Assembly: GCF_036013645.1 (NCBI RefSeq) | Contig: NZ_CP107869.1 | Coordinates: forward strand, 3,968,001-4,032,000 | Direction of reading: 5' to 3' | Origin: Streptomyces sp. NBC_00490 | GTDB lineage: Bacteria; Actinomycetota; Actinomycetes; Streptomycetales; Streptomycetaceae | DNA: 64,000 nucleotides | Part shown: piece by piece, positions 8,241 to 16,224 of the stretch | Numbering within the stretch: position 1 is the first letter of the stretch | Layout of the letters: the number at the start of each line of letters is the position of its first letter | Translations under genes and position numbers: made by a program | The notes under the pieces: generated by a model | The model's input: only the letters and a program-made list of their open reading frames with translations | What the model was told of the DNA's origin: nothing | The model's database searches: none

Positions 8241-9431
8241 ATGCCCACCGCCCTTGCCTCCCCCATCTCGCGCGCCGCCGACGCCAACCGGCGGCGCACC
8301 AGCGCCAGTGTCGTGCTGCGGTCCGTGCTGGAGCACGGGCCGGTGGCGCGCTCCACCATCGCCCGGCTCACCGGGCTCTCCCCCGCCTCGGTCACCGACT
8401 ACTGCGCCCGGTTCGCCGGGCTCGGTCTGATCCGGGACGCGGCCGTGCCCCGGCGGTCGAACGGTGTGGGGCGGCCCCATGTGCCGGTCGACCTGGACTC
8501 CTCGCGTTTCGTCATGGGCGGCGTCCATGTGGCGGTGCCCCACACCACCGTCGCGCTGCTCGATCTGCGGGGACGCGTGGTGGCCTCGCGGGAGCTCAAG
8601 CACGAGGGCGTCACCGAGCCGGGGCGGGTGCTGGCGCGGGCCGCCGACGGGCTGGGCGCACTGCTGGCCGCGGCGCCGGGGCGCCGGCCGCTCGGCATCG
8701 GCTTCGCGGCCGGCGGCTGGGTGGACCAGGAGGCCGGGACCGTCGTCGAGCACCAGCTGCTGGGCTGGCGGGACGTGCCGGTGCGGGAGCTGATCGAGGC
8801 GCGCACCGGGCTGCCGGTCCATGTGGACGGGCACGCGCGGGCGTTGGTCAACGCGGAGCGGCTGTTCGGGCGGGCGCGCGGCAGCCGGAGCGTGCTGCAC
8901 CTGTTCGTCGGCAACGTCGTCGACGCCGCGTTCGCCACCAACGACGAGGTGCATCACGGGCCGCGTTCGCAGGCCGGCGCGATCGCCCATCTGCCGCTCG
9001 ACGGCGGCACCCAGCGGTGCGAGTGCGGGCGGGTCGGCTGCCTCCAGGTCGAGCTCAGCGAGCGGACGCTGTGCGAGCGGGCACGGGCGGCGGGCGTCAT
9101 GGCCGGGGTGAACCCGATGCGTCTCGTGAAGGAGGCGGCGGGCGGGGATCCGGTGGCCGCGCGGCTGCTGGTGGAGCGCTCGCGGATGACGGGGCGGGCG
9201 GCCGGGCTGCTTCTCGACATCCTCAACCCGGAGACCGTCGTCGTCACCGAGGTCGGCGCGATCCACCGGGAGGACTGCCTGTCCGCGCTGCGCGAGGAGG
9301 TGGGACCCGAGCGGGCGGCGGCCGTGATCCCGACGAGTTTCCCGGATTCCGTGCTGGCGGTGGCCGGCGGTTCGGTGGCCCTCGACATGCTCTACCGGGA
9401 TCCACTGGCCGTGTCACCTCAGCGGAATTAA
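8241..9431 (+). CDS. ROK-family transcriptional regulator of the sulfonate locus
   Basis: The protein (396 residues from the ATG at 8241, with GAGGA upstream; ATG or TTG-type starts at 8232 or 8211 are possible) has an N-terminal winged helix (TSASVVLRSVLEHGPVARSTI, then LTGLSPASVTDYC). A ROK domain follows with the zinc motif CECGRVGC in its middle. ROK regulators bind sugars or related small molecules, but the usual glucokinase-like phosphate loop is degenerate here, which fits a pure regulator. Its position between two cysteine leader peptides and ahead of ssuACB suggests that it controls organosulfur uptake. Repressor or activator function cannot be decided from sequence. Confidence 0.88.
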   Translation: MPTALASPISRAADANRRRTSASVVLRSVLEHGPVARSTIARLTGLSPASVTDYCARFAGLGLIRDAAVPRRSNGVGRPHVPVDLDSSRFVMGGVHVAVPHTTVALLDLRGRVVASRELKHEGVTEPGRVLARAADGLGALLAAAPGRRPLGIGFAAGGWVDQEAGTVVEHQLLGWRDVPVRELIEARTGLPVHVDGHARALVNAERLFGRARGSRSVLHLFVGNVVDAAFATNDEVHHGPRSQAGAIAHLPLDGGTQRCECGRVGCLQVELSERTLCERARAAGVMAGVNPMRLVKEAAGGDPVAARLLVERSRMTGRAAGLLLDILNPETVVVTEVGAIHREDCLSALREEVGPERAAAVIPTSFPDSVLAVAGGSVALDMLYRDPLAVSPQRN

Positions 9432-9448
9432 TTCAGAAACTCCGAATA

Positions 9449-9478
9449 TTGACACGGGTTCCGCACAACCGGGAGCAT
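9449..9478 (+). promoter_or_regulatory. Promoter of the ssu operon (leaderless type)
   Basis: A consensus -35 TTGACA (9449-9454) is followed after 18 bases by GAGCAT (9473-9478), and seven bases later by the ATG of the second leader peptide. The geometry fits a leaderless transcript starting at 9486. Confidence 0.5.
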
Positions 9479-9485
9479 CTTGTTC

Positions 9486-9524
9486 ATGAGCCCTCACCTG
9501 CACTGTCGCGCCTTCTGTTGCTGA
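9486..9524 (+). CDS. Cysteine-rich 12-residue leader peptide (MSPHLHCRAFCC)
   Basis: The frame encodes MSPHLHCRAFCC and a stop. Three of the last six codons are Cys, two of them adjacent at the very end. Poly-cysteine leader ORFs in actinobacteria act as cysteine-responsive attenuators. This one lies 87 bases before the sulfonate binding protein gene, with a TTGACA promoter placed for leaderless start. A short hairpin (ACACG at 9524-9528 with CGTGT at 9535-9539) begins on the stop codon. The call is based on composition and position, since the frame is far too short for statistics. Confidence 0.65.
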   Translation: MSPHLHCRAFCC

Positions 9525-9611
9525 CACGTTGCCCCGTGTGACGCGCTCATTTCTGCCGCGTGAATTTATTTCCCCGCGCTTTTCTCATGCACCAGTTCAG
9601 GGAGTCCTCCC

Positions 9612-10679
9612 ATGCCTTTTTCCCGTACGTCCGGCATAGACCGGCGACTGTTCCTGACCTCACTCGTGGGCGCCGCGGCCGGTGTCGCCGGGCTCAGCGG
9701 CTGCGCCGAGTCCAGCGCCGCCACCGGCGACAAGGGCGCCTCGACCGCCCCGCTCGCCGACAAGGTCCCGGCCGGCACCGGCCTGAAGGTGTCCTCCTTC
9801 TCGAACACCCAACAACTCCAGTTCAAGCTCGCCAAGTTGGGCGAGTTGCCTTTCAAGGTGTCGAGCTGGGTGAATGTCGCCGCCGGCCCCGATGTCATCA
9901 ACGCCTTCCGCGCCAAGTCCCTGGACCTCGCCAACAATGCGGGAATTCCGCCGATCCAGGCGCACTACCAGGGCTTCGACGCGAAGATCGTCGCGATCAA
10001 CATCACCCGGAAGCCGAATTACGTCTTCGCCACCAAGCCCGGGAGCGACATCCGTTCCGTCGAGGACTTCCGGGGGAGGAAACTCGCCTTCTCGCAGGGC
10101 CAGGCCCAAGGTGTCGTACTGCTGCGGGCGTTGAAGAAGGCCGGGCTGAAGTACGACGAGGTGAAGCTGGTCCCGCTGACCAGCAACCAGTTCCTCACCG
10201 CCCTGCAGTCGGGCCAGGTGGACATCGCCCCGCTGGGCAACACCCAGTCGCCCGCCTACATCTCGCAGTACGGGTCCAAGGGCGCCCGGCTCGTCACGAC
10301 GGACGTCGTCGACCTGCTCAACCTGCTGTGGGCACCGGCCGCCGTGCTGAACGACAAGGCGAAGGCGGCCGCGGTCGCCGCCTACATCCCCTTCTGGGCC
10401 AAGGGCCAGGTCTGGGCGTACGAGAACCCCGACATCTGGAACGAGGAGTTCTACGTCAAGACGCAGAACCTGACCCTCGCACAGGCGCAGAGCATCACCG
10501 AACTCGCCAACAAGCCGCTGTTCTCTCCGAGTTGGGACGAGGCGATCCGCTGGGAGCAGGAGACCGCCGATCTGCTGGCGGAAGGCGGGTTCGTGAAGAA
10601 GTTCGACGTGTCCTCGCTCTTCGACCACCGCTTCGAGGGCATCGCCGCGAAGTCCGTATCAGAGGAGTACCGGAAATGA
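9612..10679 (+). CDS. ssuA: Aliphatic sulfonate ABC transporter substrate-binding lipoprotein
   Basis: The 355-residue protein starts with a Tat-like stretch (DRRLFLTSL) and a lipobox (LSGC), so it should be exported and lipid-anchored outside the membrane. The remainder is a SsuA/TauA/NrtA-type periplasmic-binding fold, with the family's SFSNTQQLQFKLAKLGELPF near the mature N-terminus and DIAPLGNTQSPAYI in the second lobe. It would deliver alkanesulfonates or related organosulfur compounds to the permease encoded next (ATGA overlap). GGGAG precedes the ATG at 9612. The exact ligand is not predictable. Confidence 0.88.
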   Translation: MPFSRTSGIDRRLFLTSLVGAAAGVAGLSGCAESSAATGDKGASTAPLADKVPAGTGLKVSSFSNTQQLQFKLAKLGELPFKVSSWVNVAAGPDVINAFRAKSLDLANNAGIPPIQAHYQGFDAKIVAINITRKPNYVFATKPGSDIRSVEDFRGRKLAFSQGQAQGVVLLRALKKAGLKYDEVKLVPLTSNQFLTALQSGQVDIAPLGNTQSPAYISQYGSKGARLVTTDVVDLLNLLWAPAAVLNDKAKAAAVAAYIPFWAKGQVWAYENPDIWNEEFYVKTQNLTLAQAQSITELANKPLFSPSWDEAIRWEQETADLLAEGGFVKKFDVSSLFDHRFEGIAAKSVSEEYRK

Positions 10680-11527
10680 GTGCTGTGACCACGACGGCGA
10701 CGGCGACGGCACCGGTCGTCGCGGAACCCTCGAAAGCGGTACGACGGAAGCGGCGGGGCCTCTCCCCCGGCCGCCGCCTGCCGGCCAGCCGGCTCATCGG
10801 CCCCGCCCTCCTGCTCGCCCTGTGGGCCGCCGCCTCCGCCGCGGGACGGCTGGACCCGGCCGCGATCCCGGCGCCCTGGACGGTGGTGGAGACCGGCGCC
10901 CATCTGTGGACGGACGGCACCCTGCCGGGCGACATCCTCACCTCGCTCCAGCGCGCGGCCTCCGGGTTCGCGATCGGTCTCGTCGCCGGGGTCGCCCTCG
11001 CGCTGGCGGCCGGGCTGAGCCGGGTCGGGGAGGCGCTCATCGACGGGTCGGTGAACCTCAACCGGGCGATCCCGACCCTCGGGCTGATCCCGCTGTTCAT
11101 CCTCTGGCTGGGCATCGGCGAGACCTTCAAGATCGCCATCATCGCGATCGTCGTCTACATCCCGATCTATCTGAACACCCACGCCGCGCTGTCCGGCATC
11201 GACAGCCGGTTCGTCGAACTCGCCGAGGTGCAGGGGCTCAACCGCTACCAGTTCATACGGCAGATCGTCATCCCCGGCGCACTGCCCGGATTCTTCGTGG
11301 GACTCCGGCTCGGTGTCACCGGCTCCTGGCTCGGCCTCGTCGTCCTCGAGCAGATCAACGCCACCAGCGGACTCGGCTACATGATGTTCCAGGCCCAGAA
11401 CTACGGCCAGTCGGACGTCATCCTCGTCGGACTCGTCGTCTACGGCATCTTCGGACTCGCCTCCGACAGCACGGTCCGCTTCATCGAACGGAGGGTGCTG
11501 TCATGGCGACGCACACTGAGCAACTGA
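10676..11527 (+). CDS. ssuC: Sulfonate ABC transporter permease
   Basis: The 283-residue inner membrane subunit of the sulfonate importer overlaps the binding protein gene by ATGA, and this overlap fixes its start at 10676. It has a basic, Ala/Thr-rich cytoplasmic N-terminus and six predicted helices. The EAA loop coupling to the ATPase is visible as ELAEVQGLNRYQFIRQIVIP. The motif NRAIPTLGLIPLFILWLGIGE is typical of SsuC/TauC/NrtB permeases. It is translationally coupled to both neighbours: the ATPase start lies inside its 3' end. Confidence 0.9.
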   Translation: MSAVTTTATATAPVVAEPSKAVRRKRRGLSPGRRLPASRLIGPALLLALWAAASAAGRLDPAAIPAPWTVVETGAHLWTDGTLPGDILTSLQRAASGFAIGLVAGVALALAAGLSRVGEALIDGSVNLNRAIPTLGLIPLFILWLGIGETFKIAIIAIVVYIPIYLNTHAALSGIDSRFVELAEVQGLNRYQFIRQIVIPGALPGFFVGLRLGVTGSWLGLVVLEQINATSGLGYMMFQAQNYGQSDVILVGLVVYGIFGLASDSTVRFIERRVLSWRRTLSN

Positions 11528-12228
11528 CCCGGCCGGCCGTCCGACTCCGGGGGCTGACCCGGTCGTTCGACGGGCGGGTCGTCCTCGACGGGATCGACCT
11601 CGACATTCCCGCCGGGCAGTTCGTCGCCCTGCTCGGGCACAGCGGGTCCGGCAAGAGCACGCTGCTGCGGGCGATCGCGGGGCTCGACCACGAGGTCGTC
11701 GGGAGCGGTCAGCTTGCGGCGCCCGAGCGGGTGTCGGTCGTCTTCCAGGACTCGCGGCTGCTGCCGTGGCGCCGGGTCCTGGACAACGTACTGCTGGGGA
11801 CGGACGGCGAGGACAAGGGGCGGGCGGCTCTCGAGGAAGTCGGGCTGAAGGGGCGGGAGCGGGCCTGGCCCAATGAGTTGTCCGGGGGTGAGGCTCAGCG
11901 GGCGGCGCTGGCGCGGTCGTTGGTGCGGGAGCCGGAGTTGTTGCTGGCCGATGAGCCGTTCGGGGCGTTGGACGCGCTGACGCGGATCAGGATGCATGCG
12001 CTGCTGCGGGAGTTGTGGGAGCGGCATCGGCCGTCGGTGCTGCTGGTCACGCATGACGTGGATGAGGCGATCGTGCTGGCGGATCGGGTGCTGGTGCTGG
12101 AGGAGGGCCGGGTCGGGGTCGATCTGGCGATCGAGCGGCCTCATCCGCGGTCGTATCGGGATCCGTTGCTCGGGGAGTACCGGGAGCGGTTGCTTGCGGC
12201 GTTGGGGGTGACCGAGGACGTGGGGTGA
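11503..12228 (+). CDS. ssuB: Sulfonate ABC transporter ATP-binding protein
   Basis: This 241-residue ATPase energises the importer. Walker A is GHSGSGKST, the Q-loop is VVFQDSRLLPW (normal Gln), the signature is NELSGGEAQR, Walker B is LLLADEPFGALD and the switch is THDVDEA. All are canonical for SsuB/TauB. The start at 11503 overlaps the permease end by 25 bases and gives a normal N-terminus (MATHTEQLTRPAVRLRGLT). Codon use in its second half shifts to more GTTG and GATC-type codons, which I regard as minor. The operon probably continues to the monooxygenase across a 158-base gap. Confidence 0.92.
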   Translation: MATHTEQLTRPAVRLRGLTRSFDGRVVLDGIDLDIPAGQFVALLGHSGSGKSTLLRAIAGLDHEVVGSGQLAAPERVSVVFQDSRLLPWRRVLDNVLLGTDGEDKGRAALEEVGLKGRERAWPNELSGGEAQRAALARSLVREPELLLADEPFGALDALTRIRMHALLRELWERHRPSVLLVTHDVDEAIVLADRVLVLEEGRVGVDLAIERPHPRSYRDPLLGEYRERLLAALGVTEDVG

Positions 12229-12271
12229 GCGTGGGGCCTTCTTCGCCCCCGCCGCCCCTACCCATCCCATC

Positions 12272-12362
12272 CCCAGGGGCTCCGCCCCTTCGACCCCGCT
12301 GGGGCTCCGCCCCAGACCCCGATCGGCCCGAAGGGCCTCGTCCTCAAACGCCGGACGGGCTG
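12272..12362. repeat. Streptomyces dispersed intergenic palindromic repeat
   Basis: This stretch holds AGGGGCTCCGCCCC followed by CTGGGGCTCCGCCCCAG and the typical tail CGTCCTCAAACGCCGGACGG. This family is found many times between genes in Streptomyces genomes. It sits between ssuB and the monooxygenase gene. It is probably a processing or stability element and not a mobile gene. Confidence 0.75.
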
Positions 12363-12386
12363 AAAAACAAAGCAAAGGACCCCCGC

Positions 12387-13718
12387 ATGACCCGCCAGCT
12401 CCACCTCAACGCCTTTCTCATGAACACCGGGCATCACGAAGCCTCGTGGAGGTTGCCCGAGAGTGATCCGTATGCCCATGTCGAGTTGGATCACTACGTC
12501 AGGCTCGCGAAGAGTGCCGAGCGTGGCACGTTCGACTCGCTGTTTCTCGCCGATGGTCCGCAGTTGTGGGGGAACATCGCGCAGCGACCCGCGGGGGCGC
12601 TGGAGCCGCTCACGTTGCTCACCGCGCTGGCGACGGCCACCGAGCACATCGGGCTGATCGCCACGGCGTCGACGTCGTACAACTCGCCCTACAACCTGGC
12701 CCGTAAGTTCGCCTCGCTGGACATCATCAGCGGTGGCCGGGCGGGCTGGAACATCGTCACCACCGCCGGGGCGGAAGCGGCCCGGAACTTCGGGCTCGAC
12801 GCCGAGCCCGCCCACGCCGAGCGGTACGCCCGTGCCGCGGAGTTCCTGGATGTCGCCCTGAAGCTCTGGGACAGCTGGGAGGACGACGCGATCGTCGGCG
12901 ACAAGTCGGCCGGGGTGTGGGGGGACGACGGCAAGATCCATCCGCCCCGGCACCAGGGGACGTACTTCAGTGTCGAGGGCGCCCTCAACGTGCCGCGCTC
13001 GCCCCAGGGTTATCCGCTGCTCGTGCAGGCGGGGTCGAGCGAGGACGGGAAGCGGTTCGCGGCCCGGTACGCGGAGGCGGTGTTCACCGCGCAGCAGACC
13101 CTCAAGGACGCCCAGGACTTCTACTCCGACCTCAAGGCCCGTACCGCGGCGGCCGGCCGGGACCCCGGGCACATCAAGGTGCTGCCCGGGATCGTGCCCG
13201 TCATCGGGTCCACGGAGGCCGAGGCGCGGGCGGCCGAGCAGGTCCTCGAGGACCACATCGTGTACACGCACGGCCTCGACCGGCTGGAGCGGCTGCTGCA
13301 ACTGGAGCCCGGCCGACTGGAGTTGGACGCGCGGCTGCCTGCCGATCTGCCCTCCGAGGATGCCGTCGAAGGGGCCAAGAGCCGGTACACGCTCATCGTC
13401 GAGCTCGCCCGGCGGGAATCCCTCACCGTGCGGCAGCTCATCGGGCGGCTCGGCGGCGGGCGCGGGCACCTCACCTTCGCGGGGACGCCCGAGCAGGTCG
13501 CCGACGCGATCGAGCGGTGGTTCACGCTCGGTGCCGCCGACGGCTTCAACATCATGCCGGCCGTACTGCCGTCCGGCCTCGACCTCTTCGTCGACCACGT
13601 CGTCCCGATCCTGCGCGCCCGCGGTCTGCTCCGCGAGGAGTACGGACCGCGCCGGACCCTGCGGGAGCGCTACGGCCTCCCCCGCCCCGCCAACCAGTAC
13701 ACCGCCACCCTGGTCTGA
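12387..13718 (+). CDS. FMN-dependent monooxygenase, NtaA/SnaA/DszA (luciferase-like) family
   Basis: The 443-residue enzyme belongs to the class C flavin monooxygenases that use reduced FMN supplied by a separate reductase. Family features include SLFLADGPQLWG, the STSYNSPYNLARKFASLDIIS segment (split here by position), GGRAGWNIVTT and the C-terminal FNIMPAVLPSG. Relatives oxidise nitrilotriacetate, dibenzothiophene sulfone or dimethyl sulfide. In this operon, next to a sulfonate importer and a TauD-type dioxygenase, desulfonation or C-S cleavage for sulfur supply is the most likely role. AAAGGA precedes the ATG. No flavin reductase gene is adjacent. Confidence 0.85.
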   Translation: MTRQLHLNAFLMNTGHHEASWRLPESDPYAHVELDHYVRLAKSAERGTFDSLFLADGPQLWGNIAQRPAGALEPLTLLTALATATEHIGLIATASTSYNSPYNLARKFASLDIISGGRAGWNIVTTAGAEAARNFGLDAEPAHAERYARAAEFLDVALKLWDSWEDDAIVGDKSAGVWGDDGKIHPPRHQGTYFSVEGALNVPRSPQGYPLLVQAGSSEDGKRFAARYAEAVFTAQQTLKDAQDFYSDLKARTAAAGRDPGHIKVLPGIVPVIGSTEAEARAAEQVLEDHIVYTHGLDRLERLLQLEPGRLELDARLPADLPSEDAVEGAKSRYTLIVELARRESLTVRQLIGRLGGGRGHLTFAGTPEQVADAIERWFTLGAADGFNIMPAVLPSGLDLFVDHVVPILRARGLLREEYGPRRTLRERYGLPRPANQYTATLV

Positions 13719-13729
13719 GAGGACATCCC

Positions 13730-14620
13730 ATGAGCATCGAGATCACCAAGGTCACCGCCCACATCGGCGCCCGGGTCTCCGGCGTCGACATCGCCAAGCC
13801 CCTCGACGAGGAGACGGTCACCGCCCTGCGCGAGGCGCTCAACGCCCACAAGGCGCTCGTCTTCGACGAGGTGGACCTGGACGACGAGGGCCAGCAGGCC
13901 TTCGCCCGCCACTTCGGCGACCTCACCACCGCCCACCCGACCGTGCCCGCCGTCGACGGCGTCCCGAACGTGCTGCCCGTGGACAGCGAGCAGGGCAGCG
14001 CCAACCACTGGCACACGGACGTCACCTTCGTCCTCAACCCGCCGCAGGCCAGCACCCTGCGCAGCATCACGCTCCCGCCGTACGGCGGCGAGACCCTGAT
14101 CGCCAGCTCGGCGGCCGCCTACCGCAGCCTGCCGGAGCCGCTGCGGCAGCTGGCCGACACCCTGTGGGCCGAGCACACCAACGACTACGACTACGCGGTG
14201 CCCGCGGAGGACATCGACGAGGAGAGGGCGGCCCAGCGCGCCCGGTTCACCTCGATCAAGTACCGCACCGCCCACCCCGTGGTCCGCGTCCACCCGCTGA
14301 CCGGCGAACGCGGGCTGTTCATCGGCGGGTTCGCCCAGCGGATCGTGGGCCTGTCGGTGGGTGAGTCCCGCACGCTGCTCGACCTGCTCCAGTCGTACGT
14401 GATCAGGCCGGAGCACATCCTGCGCCACCGCTGGTCCCCGAACCAGCTGGTGCTGTTCGACAACCGCATCACCCAGCACTACGCCGTCGACAACTACGAC
14501 CGGCAGGCGCGCCGGCTGCACCGGGTGACCGTCGCCGGTGACATCCCCGTGGGCATCGAGGGCAAGGAGAGTTACTCGGTGGAGGGCGACGCGTCGCACT
14601 ACACGAGCGTGGCGGCGTAG
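13730..14620 (+). CDS. TauD/TfdA-family Fe(II)/2-oxoglutarate dioxygenase
   Basis: The 296-residue enzyme should hydroxylate the carbon next to sulfur in a taurine-like sulfonate or an alkyl sulfate, releasing sulfite or sulfate. The iron ligands appear as H-T-D in NHWHTDVTF and a distal His in RRLHRVTV, and a 2-oxoglutarate-binding Arg follows nearby. The family openings ITKVTAHIGARVSGVDIAKPL and ITQHYAVDNYD are clear. The gene starts 11 bases after the monooxygenase stop with GAGAGGA upstream, so the two are co-transcribed. It closes the sulfur operon before a hairpin. AtsK-type sulfatase or taurine activity cannot be separated. Confidence 0.88.
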   Translation: MSIEITKVTAHIGARVSGVDIAKPLDEETVTALREALNAHKALVFDEVDLDDEGQQAFARHFGDLTTAHPTVPAVDGVPNVLPVDSEQGSANHWHTDVTFVLNPPQASTLRSITLPPYGGETLIASSAAAYRSLPEPLRQLADTLWAEHTNDYDYAVPAEDIDEERAAQRARFTSIKYRTAHPVVRVHPLTGERGLFIGGFAQRIVGLSVGESRTLLDLLQSYVIRPEHILRHRWSPNQLVLFDNRITQHYAVDNYDRQARRLHRVTVAGDIPVGIEGKESYSVEGDASHYTSVAA

Positions 14621-14649
14621 TCACGATCCGTGCCGGACGCGTCCGGATA

Positions 14650-14687
14650 CTGGGCGGCCTCTCCCTCCGACCGGGGAGGCCGCCCAG
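14650..14687 (+). terminator. Terminator of the sulfur operon
   Basis: CTGGGCGGCCTC (14650-14661) pairs with GAGGCCGCCCAG (14676-14687) 29 bases after the dioxygenase stop. A T-run follows about ten bases later (14698-14702). Confidence 0.75.
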
Positions 14688-14732
14688 ACTGTGGGCGTTT
14701 TTGCCGTCTCACGCACTGGACGAATCGCGCCC

Positions 14733-16115
14733 ATGCCCAGCACCACCTCCGTCGGGGCTTCACAAGAGCCGGACGTCTCCCTCTCCCACGGCCTCAAGCA
14801 GCGCCATCTGTCGATGATCGCCCTCGGCGGTGTCATCGGCGCGGGCTTGTTCGTGGGCTCCGGCGCGGGTATCGCCGCCGCCGGTCCCTCGATCGTCGTC
14901 GCCTATGTCCTGTCCGGCCTCCTCGTGATGCTGGTGATGCGGATGCTCGGCGAGATGTCGGCCGCGTACCCCTCCTCGGGCTCGTTCTCCGCGCACGCCG
15001 AGCGGGCGATCGGGCCCTGGGCCGGCTTCACCGCCGGATGGTCCTTCTGGATCCTGCTCTGCACGGCCGTGGGTCTGGAGGGCATCGGCGCGGCGAAGAT
15101 CGTGACGGGGTGGCTGCCGGGGACGCCGGAGTGGGCCTGGGTGGCCCTGTTCATGGTGGTCTTCTGCGCGGCCAACCTCGCCGCGGTGAAGAACTTCGGT
15201 GAGTTCGAGTTCTGGTTCGCGGCGCTGAAGGTGGGTGCGATCGGTCTGTTCCTGGTGCTGGGCGTCCTGGCGATCGCGGGTGTGCTTCCGGGTACGGACT
15301 CGCCGGGTGGGTCGAACCTCTCCGACTTCCTGCCGAACGGCGGCGAGGGGCTGGTCATCGGCATCCTCGCCTCCGTCTTCGCGTACGGCGGTCTGGAGAC
15401 GGTCACCATCGCGGCGGCGGAGTCGGAGGACCCGGTCAAGGGGGTGGCGAGCGCGGTCCGTACGGCGATGTGGCGCATCGCGCTCTTCTACATCGGCTCG
15501 ATGGCGGTCATCGTCACGCTGGTCCCCTGGGACTCGGCCGCGGTCGTCGAGAAGGGCCCGTACGTCGCCGCCCTCGACTCGCTCGGCATCCCCGGTGCCG
15601 GCGAGCTGATGAACGTGGTCGTCCTCGTGGCGCTGCTCTCCGCGATGAACGCCAACATCTACGGCTCCTCGCGCATCGCCTACTCCCTGGTCGCGCGCGG
15701 CCAGGGCCCGAAGGCACTGGGCAGGGTGTCGTCGGGGGTCCCCCGTGTCGCGGTCCTGGTCTCCTGCGTCTTCGGCTTCGTCTGTGTGCTGCTCAGCTAC
15801 TGGCGTCCGGACGACGTCTTCTCCTGGCTCCTCAACATGATCGGCGGGGTGATCCTGGTCGTCTGGGGCTTCATCGCGGTCTCCCAGCTGCGGCTGCGGG
15901 GGCGGCTGGAGCGCAAGGCACCGGAGCGGCTGACCGTGCGGATGTGGGCGTTCCCGGTGCTGACGTGGGTCGCCATGGCGGGGATGGCGGGGATCTTCGT
16001 GCTGATGGCCCGGGAGGCGGACACGCGGGTGCAGCTGTACTTCACGGGCGGGATGACGGTGGTGCTGGCGGCGGTCGGCTACGCCTGGCAGCGCAGGCGC
16101 GCCACGGCGACCTGA
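14733..16115 (+). CDS. APC-family amino acid permease (paralogue of the gene at 183)
   Basis: The 460-residue transporter starts with a short cytoplasmic segment and the hallmark GLKQRHLSMIALGGVIGAGL, nearly the same as in the permease at 183. About twelve membrane helices follow. The motifs RMLGEMSA, SGSFSAHA and EFEFWFAALKV are shared by both paralogues, so they derive from one duplication or represent two related GABA/Asn-type permeases. The C-terminus lacks the acidic tail of the first copy. There is no strong ribosome site just before 14733 (the context is GCGCCC), so the start is less certain; the choice fits the family. It may serve a different substrate from its paralogue. Confidence 0.88.
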   Translation: MPSTTSVGASQEPDVSLSHGLKQRHLSMIALGGVIGAGLFVGSGAGIAAAGPSIVVAYVLSGLLVMLVMRMLGEMSAAYPSSGSFSAHAERAIGPWAGFTAGWSFWILLCTAVGLEGIGAAKIVTGWLPGTPEWAWVALFMVVFCAANLAAVKNFGEFEFWFAALKVGAIGLFLVLGVLAIAGVLPGTDSPGGSNLSDFLPNGGEGLVIGILASVFAYGGLETVTIAAAESEDPVKGVASAVRTAMWRIALFYIGSMAVIVTLVPWDSAAVVEKGPYVAALDSLGIPGAGELMNVVVLVALLSAMNANIYGSSRIAYSLVARGQGPKALGRVSSGVPRVAVLVSCVFGFVCVLLSYWRPDDVFSWLLNMIGGVILVVWGFIAVSQLRLRGRLERKAPERLTVRMWAFPVLTWVAMAGMAGIFVLMAREADTRVQLYFTGGMTVVLAAVGYAWQRRRATAT

Positions 16116-16135
16116 CCGGCCCGACCGACCGGCCG

Positions 16136-16167
16136 AAAGCCCCCGAGTGGATCACACCGGGGGCTTT
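16136..16167 (+). terminator. Rho-independent terminator of the second permease
   Basis: AAAGCCCCC (16136-16144) pairs with GGGGGCTTT (16159-16167), directly followed by more T residues. It insulates the permease from sodF. Confidence 0.9.
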
Positions 16168-16184
16168 TTGCTGTTAGCTTGTTA

Positions 16185-16201
16185 TTGCAAGCTAGTTGCA
16201 A
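16185..16201. promoter_or_regulatory. Nur box (nickel-responsive repressor site) upstream of sodF
   Basis: TTGCAA-GCTAG-TTGCAA matches the known Streptomyces Nur box (tTGCaa, five bases, ttGCAA). Nur with nickel represses sodF, so that the Ni enzyme SodN is used when nickel is present. The site ends 23 bases before the sodF ATG, overlapping the expected promoter region. Confidence 0.8.
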
Positions 16202-16224
16202 CAATCTTTTGAGGGGACCCCTTC

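Noticed and set aside
12272..12362. Insertion sequence end or attachment site
   Set aside because: The palindromes match a common Streptomyces intergenic repeat, with no transposase gene or target duplication nearby.
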